From: JBDIAR01 sp039812545
GTDB taxonomy: Bacteria; Actinomycetota; Actinomycetes; Actinomycetales; Dermatophilaceae
Length of the DNA: 5,646 bases
Direction: 5' to 3'
Assembly (NCBI GenBank): GCA_039812545.1
Contig: JBDIAR010000199.1
Coordinates: forward strand, 1 to 5,646
The translations under genes were made by a program, and so were the position numbers. Below, in pieces: positions 1-4,507 of the stretch; within the stretch, counting starts at the first letter, position 1; the number at the start of each line of letters is the position of its first letter. The notes under the pieces are model-generated. The model was given only the letters and a program-made list of their open reading frames with translations. It made no database searches and had not been told where the DNA came from.

Positions 1-28
1 CACTCGGACGATCCTGGACGCTCTCGGG

Positions 29-34
29 TAGCGT
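29..34 (+). promoter_or_regulatory. Candidate -10 box (TAGCGT) for a leaderless transcript
   Basis: TAGCGT matches the actinobacterial TANNNT -10 pattern and ends 6 nt before the ATG at 41. With the usual -10 to start-site distance, transcription would begin at or next to the A of the start codon. No purine-rich Shine-Dalgarno sequence is visible between the box and the ATG, which agrees with leaderless translation. There is no clear TTGACA-like -35, and only about 28 nt of upstream sequence is in the window. The promoter is inferred from pattern and spacing only. Confidence 0.5.
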
Positions 35-40
35 CCTGCC

Positions 41-925
41 ATGTCCAGCAACGATGCCCCGCCGAACGATCCGGGCTCGACGTCCGCCGGTGAGCCGCCG
101 GTCGTCCGCACCGATCGGGCCGGCGGCCGGACCTCGGGCGGCACCCGACGGTCCCGTCGCCTGCCACTCGCCACACTGCTCGTCCTGGGCGTCGGGGCGT
201 TGGCATTCGCGGCTTTCGGCGGCCGCACTCCGACCCCGGAGGGCGCCGCGACGGTGACCGTCACGGTCACCGTCGGCCCCGATGGCCGCCCGGCCGGCGG
301 CGCGGGCGTCGCGGGCGTCGCGGGCGGCCAGAGCTCGGGAGCTGCGGGCATCCAGTCGCCGCTGGACCGCGTCCCCCGCCGGGACGCCGGCGAGGCCGGC
401 ACGCTGGGCCGCGTCGATGCGCCCGTCGTCCTGGTGATCTTCTCCGACTACCAGTGCGGGTACTGCGCGGCGTGGGTCAACGGCACTCAGTCCTCAATCG
501 TCGACGAGTACGTCCGGACGGGCAAGCTGCGCCTCGAGTGGCGCGACGCGAATATCTTCGGTCCGCCATCCATCATGGCCAGTCGCGCGGCCTTCGCCGC
601 CGGTCGCCAGGGCAAGTTCTGGACCTACCACGCCGCACTGTTCGCGCCGAGCACGAAACCGACGCCGGCCCAGTTGAACGTCGACGGGTTGACCGCGTTG
701 GCGGGCCGGCTCGGCCTGGACACCGCCCGGTTCCGCACCGACCTGGAGGATCCGGCGATCACCGCGCTGGTCGAACGCAACGAGACCGAGGCATTCGAGC
801 TCGGCGTCACCAGCACACCGCAATTCGTGATCGGGCACCAACGACTGGTCGGTGCGCAGCCACTGGCGACCTTCCAGAAGGCGATCGACACCGCGATCGC
901 GGACGCCGCGACCACGAAGAGCTGA
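41..925 (+). CDS. Membrane-anchored DsbA-family thioredoxin-fold oxidoreductase
   Basis: A 294-aa protein predicted to act in thiol-disulfide exchange outside the cytoplasmic membrane. Residues 1-40 are polar and end in a basic cluster (RRSRR). Residues 41-60 form one hydrophobic segment, a signal anchor giving N-in/C-out topology. Residues 61-115 are a low-complexity linker with a (TV)4 run at 71-78 and AGV repeats at 88-96. The thioredoxin/DsbA domain covers about 116-290: a beta strand and SDYQ lead into the redox motif C139-G-Y-C142, and the cis-proline loop is T259-P260 followed by QFVIG. The helical insertion expected of DsbA lies between them. DsbA-family relatives often have CPYC or CPHC; the glycine here is a variant. 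No DsbB or VKOR partner is in the window, so oxidase, isomerase or reductase cannot be decided. The start at 41 gives the anchor intact and has a -10 box 6 nt upstream. It ends convergently with the CNNM operon. Confidence 0.88.
   Translation: MSSNDAPPNDPGSTSAGEPPVVRTDRAGGRTSGGTRRSRRLPLATLLVLGVGALAFAAFGGRTPTPEGAATVTVTVTVGPDGRPAGGAGVAGVAGGQSSGAAGIQSPLDRVPRRDAGEAGTLGRVDAPVVLVIFSDYQCGYCAAWVNGTQSSIVDEYVRTGKLRLEWRDANIFGPPSIMASRAAFAAGRQGKFWTYHAALFAPSTKPTPAQLNVDGLTALAGRLGLDTARFRTDLEDPAITALVERNETEAFELGVTSTPQFVIGHQRLVGAQPLATFQKAIDTAIADAATTKS
249..275. repeat. Perfect 13-bp inverted repeat with a 1-nt centre, inside the DsbA-like gene
   Basis: The left arm CGACGGTGACCGT (249-261) is the exact reverse complement of the right arm ACGGTCACCGTCG (263-275) around C262. 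It lies in the codons for the (TV)4 run at residues 71-78, where alternating ACG/ACC and GTG/GTC codons create the symmetry. In mRNA it could form a stem of about 11-12 bp with a tiny loop, just after the membrane-anchor codons. The symmetry is directly visible; any function is unproven. Confidence 0.85.
302..328 (+). repeat. 9-bp tandem repeat (GCGGGCGTC), about three copies, in coding sequence
   Basis: GCGGGCGTC occurs at 302-310 and 311-319, followed by the variant GCGGGCGGC at 320-328. It is in frame and encodes AGV-AGV-AGG in the disordered extracytoplasmic linker (residues 88-96). A minisatellite like this can gain or lose copies by slippage and would only lengthen or shorten the linker by three residues at a time. 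Confidence 0.8.
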
Positions 926-941
926 CCGCCGCGGCCGGCGG
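926..941 (+). terminator. Possible terminator hairpin after the DsbA-like gene (no T-tract)
   Basis: CCGCCG (926-931) pairs with CGGCGG (936-941) around the 4-nt loop CGGC, beginning at the first base after the stop codon. There is no following T-run, so it is not a classical intrinsic terminator. Many actinobacterial terminators lack U-tracts, and a G-rich stretch follows closely. Six-base GC stems are common in DNA of this composition, so the call is tentative. Confidence 0.3.
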
Positions 942-955
942 AGCCGAGCCGCGCA

Positions 956-989
956 GGGCTGGGCGGGGTGGGCGGGGCGGACGGGCGGG
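956..989 (+). other. G-quadruplex-type motif (seven G-tracts) at the convergent junction
   Basis: Runs of three or four G occur at 956-958, 961-963, 965-968, 970-972, 974-977, 983-985 and 987-989. The first five are separated by 2, 1, 1 and 1 nt, well inside the usual G3+N1-7 pattern and in the short-loop range that gives stable folds. The G-rich strand is plus, so the 3' untranslated RNA of the DsbA-like gene would carry it, while the minus-strand transcript would carry the C-rich complement. Folding and any role in transcription ending are inferences. Confidence 0.7.
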
Positions 990-1010
990 ACAGTCCGAGC
1001 CGGGAAGGGC

Positions 1011-2048
1011 CTACTTCTGAGTGGCGTCGGTGACCTCGCCGACGAGTTCCTCCACGACGTCCTCCAAGAAGACGACCCCCGAGGTGACGCCGGCCTCGTC
1101 GACGACCCGCGCCAGGTGCGCGCCGGAGCGCTGCATCGTGGCCAGCACCTCCTCGACCTCGTCGGCGGCGGAGACATTGGCCAGCCGACGGATTCGCTTG
1201 AGCGGGACGGGTTCGTCGGCCCGCTCGTCGTCGGCATACAAGATGTCCTTCAGGTGGAGGTACCCGATGAGGTCGCCGTCGTCCCCGGCAACGGGGAAGC
1301 GCGAGAAGCCCTGCCGGGCGACGAGCCGTTCGATCTGAGCCGGGGTGGACCCCAGTGGCACGATGGTGAGCCGATCGAGGGGCACGGCAACCGCGGCGGC
1401 CTGCTTGTCCGAGAACTCCAGCGTCGCGGCGGCCAGCCCTTGGCGGTCCACCTCCAACAGGCCCTCGCGATGCGATTCTTCGAGGATGTGGGCGACCTCG
1501 GAAGCGCTGAAGGCCGAGGTCATCTCGTCCTTCGGCTCGATGCCCATCGCGCGGACGATCCCCTTGGCGACATACTCCATCAGCCGTACGACCGGCCGCA
1601 GAACGCGGGCCACCCACACCAGGGGCGGCACCAGGATCAAGGCGGTGCGGTCGGGACCGGCCAGCGCGAGGTTCTTGGGGATCATCTCCCCAGCCACGAC
1701 GTGCAGATAGACGACGATGATCAGCGACAGGGCCAGCGCGGCCACCGTGACCCAGGGTTCGCCCAGGCCCACGTCCTCGAAGAGCGGGTGGAGCATCTCG
1801 TCGAGTGCGGCCTCGGCCAGGGCGCCGATCCCCACCGAACACACGGTGATCCCCAACTGGGCCGTCGCCAGGATCGAACCCATGTGGTCCAACGCGTAGA
1901 CGACGAGCCGGGCCCGGGCGCTGCCGGCTTCGACGAGCGGTTCGAGGCTGGACCGGCGCGCCGCCATGGCCGCGAACTCGGCGCCGACGAAGAACGCGTT
2001 GCCGATCAACAGAAAAATGGAGACCCAGAGGGCGGTTGCGTGGCTCAT
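1011..2048 (-). CDS. CNNM/CorC-type DUF21 and CBS-pair membrane protein, short form
   Basis: A 345-aa 'hemolysin family' protein. The DUF21/CNNM transmembrane domain covers about 1-165: a first helix at 6-28 containing GNAFFVGAEF, hydrophobic segments near 58-80, 101-120 and 135-155, and the family signature GEMIPKNLA at 120-128. A linker helix (IEPKDEM, then SEVAHILEE at 182-190) leads to a CBS pair at about 205-340, with FSRFPV and IGYLHLKDIL in the first half and RVVDEAGVTSGVVFLED in the second. It ends at residue 345 with VTDATQK and has no CorC_HlyC domain, which full-length members carry after the CBS pair. Relatives are linked to Mg2+ or other divalent-cation efflux and membrane homeostasis; the hemolysin name is historical. 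Its ATG overlaps the stop of the upstream paralogue (ATGA), indicating translational coupling and possible hetero-oligomerisation. From memory, M. tuberculosis Rv1841c is a similar short partner. The transported ion is not established. Confidence 0.9.
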   Translation of the reverse strand: MSHATALWVSIFLLIGNAFFVGAEFAAMAARRSSLEPLVEAGSARARLVVYALDHMGSILATAQLGITVCSVGIGALAEAALDEMLHPLFEDVGLGEPWVTVAALALSLIIVVYLHVVAGEMIPKNLALAGPDRTALILVPPLVWVARVLRPVVRLMEYVAKGIVRAMGIEPKDEMTSAFSASEVAHILEESHREGLLEVDRQGLAAATLEFSDKQAAAVAVPLDRLTIVPLGSTPAQIERLVARQGFSRFPVAGDDGDLIGYLHLKDILYADDERADEPVPLKRIRRLANVSAADEVEEVLATMQRSGAHLARVVDEAGVTSGVVFLEDVVEELVGEVTDATQK

Positions 2049-3409
2049 GAACCCGCCCCGCCCGACTCTCCCACTGCGTCCTGGGGTCCCACGGCCGCGG
2101 CGGCATCCAGTGCCGACCCCGTCGGCACGAACCGGACCCGATCGACCCGCCTCGAATCCATCCGCTCGACCACGAGGCGCCAGTCGGTGACGTCGACCTC
2201 GTCACCGACGTCGGGAACCCGCCCGAGCTGCGCCATCAGGAAACCGCCCAAGGTCTCGAAGGTCGGACCGTCCGGTACCACCGCCCCCAGCACGGCGCGC
2301 ACCTCGTCGGGCCGCCACAACCCCGGAACCGTCCACGAGCCGTCGGGTAGCCGACGGGCGCCGCCGGCGGCTCGATCATGTTCGTCGCTCACCTCGCCGA
2401 CGAGTTCTTCGACGAGGTCCTCCAAGGTGACGATGCCCGACGTACCGCCGTGTTCGTCGACGACCACCGCCATCTGCAGGCCCGCGCGACGCAGGTCGCG
2501 CAGCAGGGGATCCAACCGGATCGTCTCGGGCACCACGTCGTGCGGGACCATCAGGGCCGAGACGGGGACGTCCGCACGACGCTGGGCCGGCACCGCCATC
2601 GCGGCCTTGACGTGCACCACACCGTCGACGTCGTCGACATCCTCCCCGACCACCGGGAATCGGGAGTGTCCCGTGCGTCGGGCCAGCCGCAGGACGTCGT
2701 ATGCCGATGCCGTCCGGGCGATGGCCTCGCACCGCACGCGTGGGGTCATCACATCGGCCGCGGTCTTGTCGCCGAAGTCGAGCGAGCGCGTCAGGATCAG
2801 CGCCGTCCCCTGGTCGAGGGTTCCAGCCGCCGCCGAGCGGCGGACCAGCGACGCGAGTTCCTGCGGGGTGCGCGCGGCGGAGAGTTCTTCCTTCGGTTCG
2901 ACGCCGACCATTCGCAAGAAGGCGTTGGCGGACCCGTTGAGGACGGCGATGAGAGGTTTGAAGACCAGCGAGAACACCCGCACCGGGGCGGCCACGACCT
3001 TGGCGGCCCGCATCGGGGCGGAGATCCCGAGGAACTGCGGGACGAGTTCACCGAAGACCATGGAGAACAGCGTCACCAGGACCAGCGCCACCGCTCCTGC
3101 GATGCCGGCCACCGCGGTATCCGGCAGCGGCAGGGCGTCCAACGGCTCGTAGACCAGGGCGCCGATCGAGGGCTGTGCCAGGAATCCGACGACCAGCGTG
3201 GTGAGCGTGATCCCCACCTGGGCGGCCGACAGCTGGGTGGACAGGGTGCGCAACGACGGCAGGATCGTCGCCGCCCGCTCGTCACCGGCGTCAATCGCCC
3301 CCTGAACCGTCGGCCGGTCCAGGGCGACGAGGGAGAATTCCGCCGTGACGAAGACCGCCGTGCCGATCGTGAGCAGCACTGCGGCGAGGAGGAGGACCCA
3401 CTCGATCAT
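2045..3409 (-). CDS. CNNM/CorC-type DUF21, CBS-pair and CorC_HlyC membrane protein, full form
   Basis: A 454-aa 'hemolysin family' protein with the complete architecture. The DUF21/CNNM membrane domain is about 1-165, with hydrophobic stretches near 3-28, 62-80, 100-120 and 130-155, and the signature G120-E-L-V-P-Q125. EPKEEL (171-176) and an acidic/helical linker precede the CBS pair at about 218-340: MTPR at 221-224, HSRFPVVGE in the first repeat, VVVDEHGGTSGIVTLEDLVE in the second. The CorC_HlyC domain follows at about 353-428 (LPDGSWTVPG, FETLGGFLM, WRLVVERMD), then an Ala/Gly-rich tail. The family is tied to divalent-cation (Mg2+) export with nucleotide sensing by the CBS pair; the substrate here is inferred. 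It is the first gene of a two-gene minus-strand operon and overlaps its short paralogue by ATGA. From memory, M. tuberculosis Rv1842c-Rv1841c has the same order and very similar lengths. The ATG at 3409-3407 is chosen because translation begins directly with the first helix and a -10-like box lies 9 nt upstream. Confidence 0.91.
   Translation of the reverse strand: MIEWVLLLAAVLLTIGTAVFVTAEFSLVALDRPTVQGAIDAGDERAATILPSLRTLSTQLSAAQVGITLTTLVVGFLAQPSIGALVYEPLDALPLPDTAVAGIAGAVALVLVTLFSMVFGELVPQFLGISAPMRAAKVVAAPVRVFSLVFKPLIAVLNGSANAFLRMVGVEPKEELSAARTPQELASLVRRSAAAGTLDQGTALILTRSLDFGDKTAADVMTPRVRCEAIARTASAYDVLRLARRTGHSRFPVVGEDVDDVDGVVHVKAAMAVPAQRRADVPVSALMVPHDVVPETIRLDPLLRDLRRAGLQMAVVVDEHGGTSGIVTLEDLVEELVGEVSDEHDRAAGGARRLPDGSWTVPGLWRPDEVRAVLGAVVPDGPTFETLGGFLMAQLGRVPDVGDEVDVTDWRLVVERMDSRRVDRVRFVPTGSALDAAAAVGPQDAVGESGGAGS
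2052..2072 (-). other. G-quadruplex-type motif just upstream of the short CNNM start
   Basis: Read on the minus (mRNA-sense) strand, G-tracts lie at 2072-2070, 2063-2061, 2059-2056 and 2054-2052, separated by 6, 1 and 1 nt. The last tract ends 3 nt before the ATG of the short CNNM gene (2048-2046), inside the final codons of the upstream paralogue. It takes the place where a Shine-Dalgarno sequence would be; a GGGAGAG lies further away, about 17 nt from the ATG. A structure here could affect coupled re-initiation, but G-tracts are common in such GC-rich DNA. Confidence 0.5.
2183..2209. repeat. Perfect 10-bp inverted repeat with a 7-nt loop, in coding sequence
   Basis: GTCGGTGACG (2183-2192) and CGTCACCGAC (2200-2209) are exact reverse complements separated by TCGACCT. 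It lies in the CorC_HlyC-domain codons for residues around 401-409 (VGDEVDVTD) of the full-length CNNM-type gene. Repeated Asp/Val codons (GAC, GTC) favour this symmetry, so it may be incidental, but the stem and loop are well proportioned for an RNA hairpin. Confidence 0.7.
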
Positions 3410-3418
3410 CGTGCGCCC

Positions 3419-3424
3419 ATTCTA
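3419..3424 (-). promoter_or_regulatory. Candidate -10 box (TAGAAT) for the CNNM operon
   Basis: On the minus strand TAGAAT (3424 to 3419) is close to the consensus TATAAT and fits TANNNT. It ends 9 nt before the ATG at 3409, so the leader would be only 0-3 nt and the transcript essentially leaderless. The intervening bases GGGCGCACG contain no good Shine-Dalgarno match. No clear -35 hexamer stands at the expected spacing; an 8-bp palindrome CGACGTCG (3440-3447) covers that position and might be an operator. Confidence 0.55.
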
Positions 3425-3483
3425 GGCAGTCGACCCCCACGACGTCGGGTGGGCGCCGAAGGGGCCGGAGCGCCGGCGTGGAA

Positions 3484-3489
3484 TAGGCT
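3484..3489 (+). promoter_or_regulatory. Candidate -10 box (TAGGCT) for the ABC exporter operon
   Basis: TAGGCT matches TANNNT and ends 7 nt before the ATG at 3497, the spacing expected if transcription starts on the start codon. The spacer GGCAATC has no Shine-Dalgarno character. No TTGAC-like -35 is visible 17-18 nt upstream, where the sequence is G/C-rich. The box faces away from the CNNM promoter, about 60 nt off, so the two could share regulation. Confidence 0.55.
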
Positions 3490-3496
3490 GGCAATC

Positions 3497-4507
3497 ATGA
3501 CGTCTCGGGAATCGAACGACGTCGCCATCGAGGTGACGAACCTGACGAAACGGTTCGGCGATCTCGTCGCCGTCAACCGCCTCAGCTTCCACGTCGAGCC
3601 GGGCCGGGTCACCGGCTTCCTCGGCCCCAACGGGGCGGGCAAGACGACCACGCTGCGGATGATCCTCGGCCTGATCCGCCCGAGCGAGGGGACGGCGACG
3701 ATCGCCGGCACGGCATACCGAGATCTCCCAAGGCCACTGACGACGGTCGGCGCGGCGCTGGAGGCGACCAACTTCCACCCGGGTCGTTCGGGGCGCAACC
3801 ATCTGCTCTGCCTGGCCGAAACGGCCGGCATACCGGCCGCGCGCGTGGATCACCTGCTGGAGTTGGTCGGCATACCGGCCGCGGCCCGCAAACGGGCCGG
3901 CGCATATTCGATGGGGATGCGCCAGCGCCTCGGCCTGGCGGCCGCCCTGCTCGGCGACCCCCGCGTCATCGTGTGCGACGAACCCGCGAACGGACTGGAC
4001 CCGGAGGGCATCCGTTGGTTGCGCGGGTTCCTGCGCGGGCTGGCCGCCGACGGGCGCACCGTGCTGGTCTCCTCGCATCTGCTCAACGAGATGCAGCAGG
4101 TGGCCGACGATGTCGTCATCATCGCCAATGGTCACCTGGTCCGGCAGGGCCCGATCGCCGACTTGGAGGGCGCGCGCAAGGTGTACGTGCGCGCCGCGGA
4201 CCTGACCCGGCTGGCCGGCGCGATCAGTTCGACCGGGCTGACGCCGGTGCCGCACGACGGCGGACTGCTGGTCGCGGACACCGACCCGGCGAAGGTCGGC
4301 GAACTCGCGCTGGCCGCCGGGATCGCCTTGCACGAGCTCCGTCCCGAGGGCACCGATCTGGAGCAACTCTTCTTCGACCTGACCGAGCGCCCGGAGAACG
4401 CCAACCGCAATACCGCCCCCTCGTCCCTGCCGCCACCGACCGGGGCGCCCCACCGCCTCGACCAGCCACCCGCCGCTCCGTCCGCCCACCCGGGAGGCAG
4501 CCGATGA
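3497..4507 (+). CDS. ABC-2 exporter ATP-binding protein
   Basis: A 336-aa cytoplasmic ATPase that energises an export permease. The nucleotide-binding domain covers about 9-215 with all motifs: Walker A G43-PNGAGKT-T51, a Q-loop region carrying E89 (VGAALEATNFHPGRSGRNHL, 84-103), the signature Y137-SMGMRQR, Walker B and catalytic Glu in VIVC-D161-E162, the D-loop NGLDPEG, and the switch His194 in SSH. YSMGMRQR in place of LSGGQ and the HPGRSxRNHL stretch are typical of the actinobacterial DrrA/BcrA-like subfamily. A small C-terminal domain (about 226-298) is followed by a Pro/Ala-rich tail, 300-336. The ATG at 3497 puts ten residues before the domain and has a -10 box 7 nt upstream; an in-frame GTG at 3449 is less likely. 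The stop overlaps the permease start (ATGA). The substrate (drug, peptide, lipid) cannot be read from the sequence. Confidence 0.93.
   Translation: MTSRESNDVAIEVTNLTKRFGDLVAVNRLSFHVEPGRVTGFLGPNGAGKTTTLRMILGLIRPSEGTATIAGTAYRDLPRPLTTVGAALEATNFHPGRSGRNHLLCLAETAGIPAARVDHLLELVGIPAAARKRAGAYSMGMRQRLGLAAALLGDPRVIVCDEPANGLDPEGIRWLRGFLRGLAADGRTVLVSSHLLNEMQQVADDVVIIANGHLVRQGPIADLEGARKVYVRAADLTRLAGAISSTGLTPVPHDGGLLVADTDPAKVGELALAAGIALHELRPEGTDLEQLFFDLTERPENANRNTAPSSLPPPTGAPHRLDQPPAAPSAHPGGSR
3826..3883 (+). repeat. 16-bp direct repeat, two copies 42 bp apart, in the ATPase gene
   Basis: CGGCATACCGGCCGCG occurs exactly at 3826-3841 and 3868-3883. The period is 14 codons, and both copies are in the same frame, encoding the repeated GIPAA (residues 111-115 and 125-129) in the helical subdomain. 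A shorter relative, CGGCATACCG, lies near 3711. Identical synonymous codon choice suggests recent local duplication or gene conversion, but chance plus biased codon use cannot be excluded. Confidence 0.75.
4492..4497 (+). promoter_or_regulatory. Strong ribosome binding site (GGGAGG) for the permease
   Basis: GGGAGG ends 6 nt before the ATG at 4504 and lies within the last codons of the ATPase gene. It fixes the permease start and, with the ATGA overlap, indicates coupled translation. It is the clearest Shine-Dalgarno site in the window and contrasts with the SD-less first genes of the transcription units. Confidence 0.85.

Noticed and set aside
944..1002. 8-bp direct repeat CCGAGCCG at 944-951 and 995-1002 in the convergent spacer
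   Set aside because: It is short, of biased composition, and close to what chance gives in such GC-rich DNA. There is no sign of an attachment site or mobile element.
625..2205. Long minus-strand open frame of 526 codons across the DsbA-like gene and short CNNM gene
   Set aside because: The product is Arg/Gly/Pro-rich with no domain, and it overlaps two well-supported genes. It is a typical shadow frame in GC-rich DNA.
852..3152. 766-codon plus-strand open frame antisense to both CNNM genes
   Set aside because: The translation is low complexity (Asp/Gly/His/Arg then Ser/Thr/Arg) and mirrors the codon structure of the real minus-strand genes.
2378..3496. Upstream in-frame extension of the ABC ATPase
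   Set aside because: It runs antisense through the full-length CNNM gene and shows no domain. The conserved ATPase begins just after the ATG at 3497, which also has a suitable -10 box.
3422..4489. 355-codon minus-strand open frame opposite the ATPase
   Set aside because: Composition is shadow-like, with no recognisable motif, and it lies fully antisense to a confident gene.
3973..4503. Upstream extension of the permease frame inside the ATPase gene
   Set aside because: The extension is Arg-rich shadow sequence. The strong GGAGG six bases before 4504, and the membrane protein starting there, fix the real start.
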